DNA of 64,000 nucleotides from CAKUFA01 sp963618735. Lineage in GTDB: Bacteria > Bacillota > Clostridia > Christensenellales > Aristaeellaceae. Every line of letters begins with the position of its first letter. The stretch's first letter is position 1. Positions 33,261-43,402 of the stretch are shown one piece after another. The notes beneath the pieces are model-generated. The model did no database searches. It worked only from the letters and a program-made list of their open reading frames with translations, and was not told the DNA's origin. The stretch is from assembly GCA_963618735.1 (NCBI GenBank), contig CAVEUM010000011.1, positions 7,989-71,988 of the forward strand, read 5' to 3'. Made by a program: the position numbers and the translations under genes.

Positions 33261-35108
33261 TTGAACGAGCAGAAGATTGAAGAAATGCTGGAAAAGGTGC
33301 AGAAACCGTCACGCTATACAGGCGGCGAAATGAACGCTGTCTACAAGGATTTTGACGCAATGGATCTGACCTTTGCATTCTGCTTTCCCGATACCTATGA
33401 AGTGGCCATGTCTCATCTGGGAATGAAGATCCTTTACGGGCTGATCAATGAACGGGAAAAGATGCTTTGCGAGCGTGTCTGCATGCCCTGGGTTGACATG
33501 ATGGAACTCATGCGGCAGGAACAGGTTCCGCTTTTCTCGCTGGAGAGCCGCCATCCCGTAAATAAATTTGATGTCGTGGGCTTTACCCTTCAGTATGAGA
33601 TGAGCTATACCAACATTCTCGCTATGCTGAAGCTATCGGGTATTCCTATCCGCAATGAAGAGCGCCGCCGCGAAGATCCCATTATTGTGGCTGGCGGCCC
33701 TTGTGCCTTCAATCCTGAACCGCTTGCAGGCGTCATTGACGCCTTCATGATTGGTGACGGCGAAGAAGTTATGCTGGAGCTCTGCGATATCATTGCGGCC
33801 TGGAGAAAGACAGACCTGCCCCGCGAAGCCTGCCTGAAGAAACTTGCAGGGCTCAAGGGTGTCTATGTTCCATCCCTGTATGATGTGACATATCACGAGG
33901 ATGGCACCATCGCTTCCTTTACGCCGAATTGCCCCGAAGCGCCTGCAAAGGTGAACAAGCGCATTGTGGTTGACCTGAACAGCGCATATTATCCGAAGAA
34001 CATCCCGGTGCCTTATACCGAGATTATTCATGACCGCATTATGCTGGAGATTATGCGCGGATGCACCCGTGGATGCCGATTCTGCGAGGCAGGCATGCTG
34101 TATCGTCCTGTGCGTGAGCGGAGTCTTGAAAGACTGATGGAGCTCGGCATGAGCCTTGAGAACACCACGGGCTATGAGGAAATCAGCTTGTCCAGCCTTT
34201 CCAGCGGTGACTATACCTGCCTGGCGGAGCTGATTCGGGAACTGATGAAGGCCTTTGAAAAGAAGCATGTGTCGGTCAGCTTGCCCTCTCTGCGCATTGA
34301 CAGTGTGCTGAAAGAATCCTTGGAGGAGACCCAGAAGGTGCACAAGTCCAGCCTGACCTTTGCGCCGGAAGCGGGCACCCAGCGGCTTCGTGATGTCATC
34401 AACAAGGGCGTTACCGAGGCAGATCTGATGGAGAAGGCGAATGATGCGTTCCGCGGCGGCTGGAATTCTGTGAAGCTGTACTTTATGATTGGGCTTCCCA
34501 CGGAGACACAGGCCGACCTGGATGGCATTGCGGATCTGGCGCACAAGTGCGTCAGCGCCTATTATGCGGTGCCAAAGGAGCAGCGTGCGAAGGGGCTGCG
34601 CGTTACCTGCAGCGCCTCCAGCTTTGTCCCCAAGCCTTTTACGCCTTTCCAGTGGGAGCCCCAGGATACGCAAACACAGATCAAGGACAAGCAGGCTTAT
34701 CTGCGCAGCATTCTGCATGGCATGAAGGGCGTGAATTTCAGCTGGCATGAGCCGGAAGTCAGCTATCTGGAGGCCTGCTTCGCCAGAGGAGACCGCCGCA
34801 TGTGTGATGTGCTCATCAAGGCCTCCGAACTTGGCTGCGTACTGGATGGCTGGGGTGATCAGTTCAAGTTCGACCAGTGGATGGAGGCGTTCAAGGCCTG
34901 CGGCATCGATCCTGAGTTTTACGCCTATCGCCGCCGCGAAAAGGACGAGATTCTTCCCTGGGACTTTATTGATGCCGGTGTCACCAAGCAATATCTCTGG
35001 CATGAGAAAGAAAAGGCAGAGCGCGCGGAAACGACCCGCGACTGCCGCAAGGGATGCAATGGCTGCGGTCTGCAGCGCTACAAAGGAGTGTGTTCATTTT
35101 GCGAATGA
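33261..35108 (+). CDS. TIGR03960-type B12-binding radical SAM protein
   Basis: A 615-residue protein with an N-terminal B12-binding-like region (residues about 40-200; FPDTYEVAMSHLGMKILYGLIN, VVGFTLQYEMSYTN, VAGGPCAFNPEP) and a radical SAM domain with RGCTRGCRFCEAG, the CxxxCxxC cluster motif. It ends in a cysteine-rich tail (CRKGCNGCGLQ...CSFC). The family regularly precedes the DUF2344 protein and RNase G; its reaction is not established. The TTG at 33261 has AAGGAGG at 33246-33252; the earlier in-frame TTG falls in that site. Confidence 0.88.
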   Translation: MNEQKIEEMLEKVQKPSRYTGGEMNAVYKDFDAMDLTFAFCFPDTYEVAMSHLGMKILYGLINEREKMLCERVCMPWVDMMELMRQEQVPLFSLESRHPVNKFDVVGFTLQYEMSYTNILAMLKLSGIPIRNEERRREDPIIVAGGPCAFNPEPLAGVIDAFMIGDGEEVMLELCDIIAAWRKTDLPREACLKKLAGLKGVYVPSLYDVTYHEDGTIASFTPNCPEAPAKVNKRIVVDLNSAYYPKNIPVPYTEIIHDRIMLEIMRGCTRGCRFCEAGMLYRPVRERSLERLMELGMSLENTTGYEEISLSSLSSGDYTCLAELIRELMKAFEKKHVSVSLPSLRIDSVLKESLEETQKVHKSSLTFAPEAGTQRLRDVINKGVTEADLMEKANDAFRGGWNSVKLYFMIGLPTETQADLDGIADLAHKCVSAYYAVPKEQRAKGLRVTCSASSFVPKPFTPFQWEPQDTQTQIKDKQAYLRSILHGMKGVNFSWHEPEVSYLEACFARGDRRMCDVLIKASELGCVLDGWGDQFKFDQWMEAFKACGIDPEFYAYRRREKDEILPWDFIDAGVTKQYLWHEKEKAERAETTRDCRKGCNGCGLQRYKGVCSFCE

Positions 35109-35770
35109 TGGCTGTGTTTGAAAAAAGTCAGCGCCTTCGCCATGTGGGACATCTCGATATCATGCGTTCCATGCAGCGCGCTCTGCGGCGTTCGGGCTTG
35201 CCTGTCAGCTATAGCAACGGTTTTAATCCTCATATTCTGCTGAATTTCGCATCCCCTTTGTCTGTTGGTGCGATTGGTAAGCGTGAGCTTCTCGAAGTTA
35301 CCCTGGATGAAGAGGTGACGCCCGAAAAATTCCTGGCAGATATGAATCAGGCATTGCCGCCGGAAATGCAGCTCTTATCCGCAAAGGTACTGGAAGATAG
35401 ACATCCTGCGCTGATGGCCACTGTAAAGGCAGCTCAATACGATATTCAGCCAGAAGACGGCGGGATCGCTGAACAGTGGGCATCCTGCCTTGCATCCTAT
35501 CTGCAGCAGGAGACCATCGTTACGATGCGCAAAACGAAGAGCGGCATGAAGGAGACGGACATTCGCCCTCTGATTCATTCCCTGAAATGCGAAAACGGCC
35601 ATCTATATGCAGTGCTGGCCTTGACAGAGACCGTCACATGCAAAACAGATATGCTCTTGACCACCTTGTGCGAATTTGCCGGGTGCGATGTTCCTCGGGT
35701 GATGATTACCCGCGAGGGGCTGCTGGGCGAAAATGAAGACGGCCAGCTTGTGCCGCTGGAGACACTGTAA
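35099..35770 (+). CDS. TIGR03936/DUF2344 radical SAM-associated protein
   Basis: A 223-residue partner of the upstream radical SAM protein. The pattern FEKSQRLRHVGHLDIMRSMQRALRRSGLPVSYSNGFNPH is diagnostic (quoted here as family phrases: GHLDIMRSMQRALRRSGLP and SYSNGFNPH). It contains no cluster-binding cysteines of its own. A TTG start at 35099 is favoured because AAAGGAG at 35082-35088 is ten bases away, overlapping the previous gene by ten bases; the ATG at 35105 is the alternative. Its stop overlaps the RNase G start. Confidence 0.86.
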   Translation: MRMMAVFEKSQRLRHVGHLDIMRSMQRALRRSGLPVSYSNGFNPHILLNFASPLSVGAIGKRELLEVTLDEEVTPEKFLADMNQALPPEMQLLSAKVLEDRHPALMATVKAAQYDIQPEDGGIAEQWASCLASYLQQETIVTMRKTKSGMKETDIRPLIHSLKCENGHLYAVLALTETVTCKTDMLLTTLCEFAGCDVPRVMITREGLLGENEDGQLVPLETL

Positions 35771-36948
35771 TGCGTGAAATTTTCATCAAAGGCGATTCGC
35801 CTTTGGAAATTGCCGTTAGCGAGGATGGCCGTTTGGTAGAGTATCTGAGGGATGACCGGATGAGCCATGATGCCGAAACCATCTATCTCGGCAAGGTAGA
35901 GCGAATTGTTCCGGGAATGGACGCTGCTTTCGTCAATATCGGACAGAAACGCAATGGTTTTCTTCCGCTAAAGGAAAAAAGTCTGACCTTTCAGCAGGGA
36001 ACGCTTCAATGTGGTGACCGTGTGCTGGTGCAAGTGAAGCGCGAGGCTCATGAGCAGAAAGGCGCGTTTCTTTCACGGGATGTGACACTCTGCGGCCAGT
36101 ATGTGATTCTCATGCCGTGCAATCACTATGTCGGTGTATCCGCAAAAATTGAGGGCGAACGCCGCGCGCAGCTGAAGAAGCTCGGAAACGCACTGATGGA
36201 AGATCAGTTTGGCATTGTGATGCGTACGTCCGCATCAACGGCCTCGGACACGGTGATTGCAGACGAAGTCAATGAGCTGTGGATGCGCTGGCAGGAGCTG
36301 AGGAGCAAAGCTGCCACAGCATCTGCACCGTCGGTGGTGTATGAAGAGGATTCACTGGTGGACGTAATTCTTCGGGATTACGCGCCCCGCGGCATTGATC
36401 GGATTGTGACGGACAATGAAGCGGTTCAAAGGAAACTGAGTCCGTCCTTCAATGTTCAGCTGGCCGAGGCTGACATGATGGAAAAAAACGGCCTGGTGAG
36501 GGAGAAAAACAAGGCGCTGGAACGGCTGGTTCAGCTCCCTTGCGGCGGCAATCTGGTGATTGATCAGTGTGAGGCACTGACGGTGATTGACGTGAACAGT
36601 GCTCGCTCCACAGGCACGAAAATGGCCGAAGAAAATGTTCGCCAGGTGAATTTGGAGGCCTGCGCAGAAGCTGCGCGGCAAATGCGCCTGAGGAATCTCG
36701 GCGGCATTGTCATCATCGATTTGATTGATATGCACGAAGAGACATCGAAGCAGCAGGTGGAAGAAGCACTGAAGCAAGCATGTCTGCAGGATCGGGCGAA
36801 GGTGGTCGTTCACGGATATACCTCCCTTGGGCTGATGGAACTGACAAGAAAACGCCAGCGCCGCAGCCTTCGGGATGAATGGACAGAAAATTGTAGCGCC
36901 TGCCACGGAAACGGCAGGGTGAGAATTAAGGAGGAGAATCATGGCTGA
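35770..36948 (+). CDS. rng: Ribonuclease E/G family protein
   Basis: A 392-residue endoribonuclease for rRNA maturation and mRNA decay. An S1 domain lies within residues 30-115 (YLGKVERIVPGMDAAFVNIG). The catalytic DNase I-like domain has TVIDVNSARSTGTK near 275 and GGIVIIDLIDM near 315, supplying the metal-binding aspartates. The zinc-link CSACHGNG is near the C-terminus, so dimerisation should be intact. It is at the short end of the family and lacks the RNase E scaffold tail. It overlaps miaB by eight bases. Confidence 0.93.
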   Translation: MREIFIKGDSPLEIAVSEDGRLVEYLRDDRMSHDAETIYLGKVERIVPGMDAAFVNIGQKRNGFLPLKEKSLTFQQGTLQCGDRVLVQVKREAHEQKGAFLSRDVTLCGQYVILMPCNHYVGVSAKIEGERRAQLKKLGNALMEDQFGIVMRTSASTASDTVIADEVNELWMRWQELRSKAATASAPSVVYEEDSLVDVILRDYAPRGIDRIVTDNEAVQRKLSPSFNVQLAEADMMEKNGLVREKNKALERLVQLPCGGNLVIDQCEALTVIDVNSARSTGTKMAEENVRQVNLEACAEAARQMRLRNLGGIVIIDLIDMHEETSKQQVEEALKQACLQDRAKVVVHGYTSLGLMELTRKRQRRSLRDEWTENCSACHGNGRVRIKEENHG

Positions 36949-38350
36949 GCGCAAAGCGCAGGCAGTCAGTGCCGAACAAATGGAGGAACAGCAGCTGTAT
37001 ATGACGCAGGTGCGCAATCTGCCTGACAGGCCGCGAACCTTCTATGTGGTGACCTATGGCTGTCAGATGAACGCACACGACAGTGAGTATCTGGCAGGCA
37101 TGCTCAGGGAAATGGGCATGGAGGAAGCCGCAGACCGTGATGAAGCGGACTTTGTTATTTTCAATACTTGCTGTGTGCGTGATAACGCCGAGCGCCGAGC
37201 TTTGGGAAATGTAAACTGGCTGAGACTGAACCGCAAGAAGAATCCGCGATTGAAGATTGCCGTATGCGGATGTATGGTTCAGCAGCCCGGCATGGCAGAA
37301 AAGATCCTTAAGCAGTACCGCTTTATCGACCTTGCCTTTGGTACGGCCAACCTCTACCGCATGCCGGAAATGCTTTACAAGGCGCTGACGGAAGATCATG
37401 CCGTGGTGGAAGTCGATCAAAAGGATGTCGTGCCTGAAAACATGCCGGTACAGCGCCTGCGCAGCGATGCCGCGTATGTGACCATCATGTACGGCTGCGA
37501 TAATTTCTGCTCCTATTGTGTGGTGCCTTATGTCCGCGGCCGCGAGCGCAGCAGAGACATGGATGCCATCCTGCGGGAAGCGGAAGAATTGCAATCAAGC
37601 GGCGTGAAAGAAATTATGCTGCTGGGGCAGAACGTCAATTCCTACGGCAAGGGTCTCGAGAACGATGTAACCTTTGCAAAGCTTTTGCATCGGCTGGATG
37701 ATATGGGCATTGAACGCATTCGGTTCATGACGTCCCACCCGAAGGATCTGTCGGATGAACTGATTGAAGCGATGGGCAGCTGCAAGCATGTATTGCCGCA
37801 GTTCCATCTGCCTGTGCAGTCCGGCAATGATGAAATCCTGAAGCAGATGAACCGTCATTACGATCGTGCTCATTACCTTGAGCGGCTGAATAAGCTGCGT
37901 GCAACAGTGCCGGGCATCGGTCTCACCACAGATATCATTGTTGCATTCCCCGGCGAAACGGAGGAGCAGTTCGCAGACACGCTGTCCCTGGTGGAACAGG
38001 TGGAATATGATTCAGCCTTCACCTTTGTGTACTCGCCCCGCTCCGGCACAAGGGCGGCGAAGATGGATTGCCAAATTCCGCCGGAGGTTGCATCGGAGCG
38101 AATTCAGCGGCTCATCGCGGTGCAGGAAGCTCATCAGAAGCACGCTATGGAGCGTTTCATGAATGCACGTGAGGAGGTACTGGTGGAGGGTCTTAGCCGC
38201 AGAAGTGAAACGGCTGTTTCCGGCAAGGGCCTGCACGGACTTTCCATCACGCTTGAAGGAACGGCGGAGGACATCGGCAAGATTGTTCCTGTCACCATTA
38301 CGGAGATCAAGAATAACACATTGATTGGCCGTCGACTGACCGACGATTAA
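36941..38350 (+). CDS. miaB: tRNA-2-methylthio-N6-dimethylallyladenosine synthase MiaB
   Basis: A 469-residue methylthiotransferase that converts i6A37 to ms2i6A37 in tRNA. The N-terminal UPF0004 domain holds the auxiliary cluster cysteines (TYGCQMNAHDSE, NTCCVRDNAE, CGCMVQQ); the radical SAM motif is GCDNFCSYCVVPYVRGRERSR written here as CDNFCSYC; and a TRAM domain ends the protein. MiaA, which makes its substrate, is in the same operon at 43403. Confidence 0.96.
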   Translation: MAERKAQAVSAEQMEEQQLYMTQVRNLPDRPRTFYVVTYGCQMNAHDSEYLAGMLREMGMEEAADRDEADFVIFNTCCVRDNAERRALGNVNWLRLNRKKNPRLKIAVCGCMVQQPGMAEKILKQYRFIDLAFGTANLYRMPEMLYKALTEDHAVVEVDQKDVVPENMPVQRLRSDAAYVTIMYGCDNFCSYCVVPYVRGRERSRDMDAILREAEELQSSGVKEIMLLGQNVNSYGKGLENDVTFAKLLHRLDDMGIERIRFMTSHPKDLSDELIEAMGSCKHVLPQFHLPVQSGNDEILKQMNRHYDRAHYLERLNKLRATVPGIGLTTDIIVAFPGETEEQFADTLSLVEQVEYDSAFTFVYSPRSGTRAAKMDCQIPPEVASERIQRLIAVQEAHQKHAMERFMNAREEVLVEGLSRRSETAVSGKGLHGLSITLEGTAEDIGKIVPVTITEIKNNTLIGRRLTDD

Positions 38351-38362
38351 AGGAGAAGTACC

Positions 38363-38779
38363 ATGCAAAAGGTTTTGGAGCAGACGCAAAAGCTGGGCGA
38401 TGCTATTCTGGAGAGCGATATTTATCAGCGCATGAATAAAGCAGAGTCGCAGGTGACCACCGACCCTGAAGCCAGCAAGGCAATCGCGGAGGTCATTGAA
38501 AAGCAGCAGGCTGTGCGGCAGATTCTCGCATCCCGTGATGCGGACAAGGGCGCTTTGGCAAAGGCCGGCGAAGAGCTGGAAGAAGCTGAAAAGCGCATGA
38601 ATGAGGTTCCTCTTGTGCAGGAACTGCAACAGGCTCGTGCAGATTTCACCACGATGATGGAGAATGTGAACCGTCTCCTTCGTCTGATTATCACGGGCGA
38701 AACGGGTGAAGAAAGCAGCGGTTGCACGGGCTCCTGCTCCAGCTGCAGCGGCGGCTGCGGCGGATGCGGAAATTGCTAA
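38363..38779 (+). CDS. YlbF/YmcA family protein with a cysteine-rich tail
   Basis: A 138-residue mostly helical protein. Residues 1-115 fit the com_ylbF domain (LGDAILESDIYQRMNKAE, EELEEAEKRMNEVPLVQEL). The C-terminus is a Cys/Gly/Ser tail with six cysteines at 121, 125, 128, 132, 135 and 138. In Bacillus the YlbF-YmcA-YaaT complex carries iron-sulfur clusters and adjusts RNase Y activity, so the tail may bind a cluster or metal. It is placed 12 bases after miaB and before mutS. Confidence 0.85.
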   Translation: MQKVLEQTQKLGDAILESDIYQRMNKAESQVTTDPEASKAIAEVIEKQQAVRQILASRDADKGALAKAGEELEEAEKRMNEVPLVQELQQARADFTTMMENVNRLLRLIITGETGEESSGCTGSCSSCSGGCGGCGNC

Positions 38780-38820
38780 AATCAAAAACTCATTAGTCGC
38801 GTACATAAGGAGGAACCTCG

Positions 38821-41427
38821 ATGGCGAATGTAACGCCCATGATGCAGCAATATCTGAATATGAAAGCCAAGTACAGGGACTGCATTCTATTCTTCCGACT
38901 GGGCGATTTTTATGAGATGTTTTTTGATGATGCTAAGCTTGTTTCCCACGAGCTGGAGCTGACGCTGACAGGCAAAGACTGCGGCATGGAAGAGCGCGCA
39001 CCCATGTGCGGCATTCCGTATCACGCAGCCAACACGTACGTGGAGAAGCTCATCGAAAAGGGCTACAAGGTCGCCATTTGCGAGCAGATGGAAGATCCGG
39101 CCCTGGCGAAAGGCCTTGTGCAGCGGGACGTGATTCGCATCATTACCCCTGGCACGGTGAATGATCCTGCTATGCTGGATGAGCGGGCTAACAACTTTCT
39201 GCTGTCCATCTATTTTACGGGTGATCGTGCCGGACTGGCTTTTGTTGATGTATCCACGGGCGAATTTTTCGTGCATGAAATCGATCATGCGGAGCAGACA
39301 CTGGCGGATGAGGTGGCTCGCATTCATCCCATTGAGATGATTACCTCCGATATGGTCAAGCTGCAGGCCTGCCACCTGAGGGAAGAGGTTTCCACCTCCG
39401 AAGAGAGCAGTACGTGGTTTCAATATCAGAATGCGTCCGAAACCCTGTGCAAGCACTTTGAGTTGCAGGATCTGTCGCCGCTGGGTCTTACGGACGAGTA
39501 TCGTGCCGGTGCCTGCGCGGCCGGCGCCCTCATGCGATACCTGAGTGATACCCAGAAGAACGCACTGGAGCACATCACCACGCTGCGCATTTATCAGGGC
39601 TCGGAGACCATGCTGCTGGATCGCAATACCCGCCGCAATCTGGAATTGACGGAGAGCTTGCGCGGCCGCACCAAGAAGGGGTCTCTGTTGTGGCTGATGG
39701 ATAAAACTGCTACAGCCATGGGCGGCCGTCTGCTGCGGAGCTGGATTGAACAGCCCTTGGTTGATCGGGATGCGATCAATCGCCGACTGGATGCCGTGGA
39801 GGAATTCACGCATCAGCATGTTCTGACCATGACCCTTGCGGAAGAACTGCAGGGCGTCTATGATGTGGAGCGCCTTCTGAGCAAGGTGGCATACAAGAGC
39901 ATGAACGCCCGTGATTGCCTGGCGCTGTGCGCTTCTCTGCAGAAAGTGCCTGGCATCCGCGGCTTGCTGGAACGCTCTGAAAGCGCGGCTGTTCGGGAAA
40001 TTCGCGATCATCTGGATCCGCTGGAAGACTTGACGTCTCTGCTTGCACGCGCCATTCATCCTGATGCTCCCATTCTCATCACCGAAGGCGGCATTATTGC
40101 TAACGGCTATTCTTCTGTGCTGGATGACTATCGCCTTGCTTCTACCAATGGCAAGCAATGGATTCTGGAGCTTGAACAGCGCGAGAGAGAGCAGACAGGC
40201 ATCAAAAACCTGAGGATTCAGTATAACAAGGTCTTTGGCTACTATATCGAGGTGACCCGTTCCTATTACGAGCTGGTGCCTGACCGCTATCAGCGCAAGC
40301 AGACTCTGGCGAACTGTGAGCGGTACATGACCCCTGAATTGAAGGAAATCGAGCAGAAAATTGTCGGCGCGCAGGAACAGTCCATCCGACTGGAACTGCA
40401 GCTGTTCAACGAAATCCGTGAGCAGATTTCTGCGCAGATTGGACGCATTCAGCAGACTGCCATGGCACTGAAAACGCTGGACGCGATCCTTTCCCTTGCG
40501 CGTATTGCGGTTGCGAATCATTACGTTCGCCCGGAAATCACCACGGATGGCAGCCTGGACATTGTGGATGGCAGACACCCGGTGGTCGAGCAGACCATGC
40601 AGGATGGCGGCTTTGTCCCCAACGACACCCACATGGATCAGGATGGTCAGCGCATGCTGATTATCACAGGCCCGAACATGGCAGGCAAGAGCACCTATAT
40701 GCGGCAGGTGGCACTGATTACATTGATGGCGCACATCGGCTCTTTTGTACCCGCCAAGGAGGCACGAATTCCCATCGTGGATCGTATCTTCACCCGCGTG
40801 GGCGCGTCGGATGACCTGGCCAGCGGACAGAGTACCTTCATGGTGGAAATGTCGGAAACGGCCTACATCCTGCGTAATGCGACCGCCAAGTCACTTGTTA
40901 TCCTCGATGAGATTGGCCGCGGTACCTCCACCTTTGATGGACTATCTATCGCGTGGGCTGTGGTGGAGTATCTCTGCGACAAGCAAAAGGTGGGGGCAAA
41001 GACGCTGTTCGCAACCCATTATCATGAGCTGTCGGAACTGGAAGGCCATGTGGATGGCGTGCAGAACTACTGCATCTCCGTCAAGGAGCACGGCGAGGAC
41101 GTTATTTTCCTGCGAAAAATTATTCGCGGCGGTGCCGACAAGTCCTTTGGCATTCACGTGGCACGGCTTGCAGGTGTTCCGCATCCCGTGCTGGTTCGCG
41201 CCCATGAAATTCAGGCACGGCTGGAAGTCAGCGATATCAACCAAAATACCATCGGTCAGAACATTCTCGGCGAGGACGTAAAGCGGGAGAATGAACAGGT
41301 GGATATGTTTGATTTCGCGAAAACGGAAATTATCAACGAGCTGCAGAATATCGATGTGATGGCATTGACTCCCATGGATGCCATCAACAAGCTGTTCTTG
41401 CTTAGAGAAATGGCACGGAAGCTGTAA
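38821..41427 (+). CDS. mutS: DNA mismatch repair protein MutS
   Basis: An 868-residue mismatch-recognition ATPase. The mismatch-binding loop FFRLGDFYEMF (Phe-x-Glu) lies near residues 23-33, Walker A GPNMAGKST near 617, Walker B LVILDEIGRGTSTFDG and ATHYHEL later. The C-terminal region is truncated relative to E. coli but normal for Bacillota. AAGGAGG precedes the start. It forms a unit with mutL, 23 bases downstream. Confidence 0.98.
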   Translation: MANVTPMMQQYLNMKAKYRDCILFFRLGDFYEMFFDDAKLVSHELELTLTGKDCGMEERAPMCGIPYHAANTYVEKLIEKGYKVAICEQMEDPALAKGLVQRDVIRIITPGTVNDPAMLDERANNFLLSIYFTGDRAGLAFVDVSTGEFFVHEIDHAEQTLADEVARIHPIEMITSDMVKLQACHLREEVSTSEESSTWFQYQNASETLCKHFELQDLSPLGLTDEYRAGACAAGALMRYLSDTQKNALEHITTLRIYQGSETMLLDRNTRRNLELTESLRGRTKKGSLLWLMDKTATAMGGRLLRSWIEQPLVDRDAINRRLDAVEEFTHQHVLTMTLAEELQGVYDVERLLSKVAYKSMNARDCLALCASLQKVPGIRGLLERSESAAVREIRDHLDPLEDLTSLLARAIHPDAPILITEGGIIANGYSSVLDDYRLASTNGKQWILELEQREREQTGIKNLRIQYNKVFGYYIEVTRSYYELVPDRYQRKQTLANCERYMTPELKEIEQKIVGAQEQSIRLELQLFNEIREQISAQIGRIQQTAMALKTLDAILSLARIAVANHYVRPEITTDGSLDIVDGRHPVVEQTMQDGGFVPNDTHMDQDGQRMLIITGPNMAGKSTYMRQVALITLMAHIGSFVPAKEARIPIVDRIFTRVGASDDLASGQSTFMVEMSETAYILRNATAKSLVILDEIGRGTSTFDGLSIAWAVVEYLCDKQKVGAKTLFATHYHELSELEGHVDGVQNYCISVKEHGEDVIFLRKIIRGGADKSFGIHVARLAGVPHPVLVRAHEIQARLEVSDINQNTIGQNILGEDVKRENEQVDMFDFAKTEIINELQNIDVMALTPMDAINKLFLLREMARKL

Positions 41428-41450
41428 ACGCGCTTCACAGGAGGTGCATT

Positions 41451-43391
41451 ATGTCGGGAACCATTCGTTTGCTGACGCAGGAAGTGATTGGAAAGATTGC
41501 CGCTGGTGAGGTGGTCGAGCGTCCTTCTGCGGCCATCAAGGAATTGGTGGAGAATAGCCTTGACGCTGGTGCAACAGCAGTAACGGTCGAAATCCGTGAT
41601 GGCGGCATCAGCTATTTCCGCGTCACAGATAATGGCAGCGGCATTCGCCAAAGTGAGATTCGCATGGCGTTTGAGCGTCACGCTACCAGCAAAATCACCG
41701 CGGCAGATGATTTGGGCGCTATTCAGACCCTTGGCTTCCGCGGTGAAGCATTGGCATCCATTGCTGCGGTTGGCAAGGTAACCTGCACGACCCGTACCCG
41801 TGATGACGCTACGGGAATCAAGGTGCAAAACGATGGCGGCCAAATAACCTCCATGGAGGAAACTGCCTGTCCGGAAGGCACCACCTTTGTTGTGAAAGAA
41901 CTATTCTATAATACCCCTGTTCGGCTGAAATTCCTGAAAAAGCCTGCTACAGAGGCGGGACTTGTATCTGATTTGATGATGCGCCTGATTCTGTCCCGGC
42001 CGGATGTGTCCTTCCGCTATATCAGTCAGGGCAAAACGCTGTACCATTCTGCTGGCGACGGACAGTTGGAATCTGCCGTGTTCAGCATCTACGGCATGGA
42101 AATGAAGCGTACCATGCGCCGTGTGCATGGGTGCGAAAGCGGCCTTGTGCTGGATGGCTACGTGGGCATCGGGGAAGGTGCCCGCGGCAATCGAAATCAC
42201 GAGTCGTTTTTCATCAATGGCCGATATATGCGCAGCGGCCTTCTTTCCTCAGCTGTGGAAAGCGGCGTGCGCGAGCGGGTGATGATTGGTAAATTCCCGA
42301 CCTGCGTGCTGCATCTGACCATGCCCTTTGAGCAGGTCGATGTGAATGTTCATCCCAACAAGCTGGAGGTGCGCTTTCAGAACGAGGCGGCAGTGGCACA
42401 GGCAGTCGAGAATATCGTTCGCGACAGCATCACTGACCGAGATGCACTGGAACATCCGACTGCCATGCTGCTAACAGAGGAAGAACGTCCTGTGATGCCT
42501 GTGCAGGTAACGAAAACTGCACCTGTTGTGATGGCAAGTCAGGCTGCAATTACCAAAGGAACAACCGTTCCTGCGGTCACTTCTGCACCAATGGTGACCT
42601 CTGCGGTGCCTGAATCCCAAGGCTTCCGTTCAGAATCCTATGCGCAGAGAGCTCCCATTCCTTCAGCACCCGTTATGCGCAGCCCATCGGCGTCAGCGGA
42701 TATCCGCAAGTATCTGGAGGTGGACACGCTTCCGCCGCCTGTTTCATCGGTAATGGAAACAAAGCCGAAGGCACCTGTTCAGGGAGAACAGGTAGAATCG
42801 TTCCTTCCGGAAGCACCTAAGCCCATGAAACTGCTGGGTGTTGTGTTCAACACTTTTATTCTCGTGGAATACGAAGATCATTTGCTGATGATTGACCAGC
42901 ATGCTGTTCATGAGCGGCTCCTGTTTGATCAATTGTCCAAGGCATACGATCAACATGAAGCGGGACAGGAATTGCTCATTCCGCTGGTGGTGAGCGTATC
43001 CAGAAGAGAGCAGGAATTGCTTGAAGAAAATCGGAATTTGCTGGAGGGCATAGGTCTTTCTGTGGAATCCTTTGGCGATAATGAAATTTCTGTGCGCTCT
43101 TTGCCCATGATTTTGGGGCAACCGCAGGCAGAAGACTTTATCCGTGATATTCTGGATCAGTTGCAGAGTGAGCGTGGGCAAGTGAACATGGATAAGCGCC
43201 GCAGCTCCATCCTGCAGATTGCCTGCAAGAAAGCCGTCAAAGGCGGGGATCCCCTCAGCGAGGATGAGATTCGCGACCTGGTGAGCCGCATGATTGACCA
43301 GAAGGTTACGCCTACCTGTCCGCATGGGCGGCCGCTGGTGGTGGCTATCAGTCATTACGAGCTGGACAAGCGTTTCAAGCGCATCCAGTAA
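41451..43391 (+). CDS. mutL: DNA mismatch repair endonuclease MutL
   Basis: A 646-residue GHKL ATPase. N-terminal motifs EVVERPSAAIKELVENSLDAGA, DNGSGI and GFRGEALASIAAV bind ATP. The C-terminal domain carries DQHAVHER, ACKKAVKGGD and CPHGRP, the metal-binding nicking-site motifs of endonuclease-type MutL. The last acid of the DQHA motif is Asp instead of Glu. This agrees with absence of mutH in most Bacillota. The linker (about 340-450) is Pro/Thr/Ala-rich. Confidence 0.97.
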   Translation: MSGTIRLLTQEVIGKIAAGEVVERPSAAIKELVENSLDAGATAVTVEIRDGGISYFRVTDNGSGIRQSEIRMAFERHATSKITAADDLGAIQTLGFRGEALASIAAVGKVTCTTRTRDDATGIKVQNDGGQITSMEETACPEGTTFVVKELFYNTPVRLKFLKKPATEAGLVSDLMMRLILSRPDVSFRYISQGKTLYHSAGDGQLESAVFSIYGMEMKRTMRRVHGCESGLVLDGYVGIGEGARGNRNHESFFINGRYMRSGLLSSAVESGVRERVMIGKFPTCVLHLTMPFEQVDVNVHPNKLEVRFQNEAAVAQAVENIVRDSITDRDALEHPTAMLLTEEERPVMPVQVTKTAPVVMASQAAITKGTTVPAVTSAPMVTSAVPESQGFRSESYAQRAPIPSAPVMRSPSASADIRKYLEVDTLPPPVSSVMETKPKAPVQGEQVESFLPEAPKPMKLLGVVFNTFILVEYEDHLLMIDQHAVHERLLFDQLSKAYDQHEAGQELLIPLVVSVSRREQELLEENRNLLEGIGLSVESFGDNEISVRSLPMILGQPQAEDFIRDILDQLQSERGQVNMDKRRSSILQIACKKAVKGGDPLSEDEIRDLVSRMIDQKVTPTCPHGRPLVVAISHYELDKRFKRIQ

Positions 43392-43402
43392 GGAGGCAGG
43401 CA

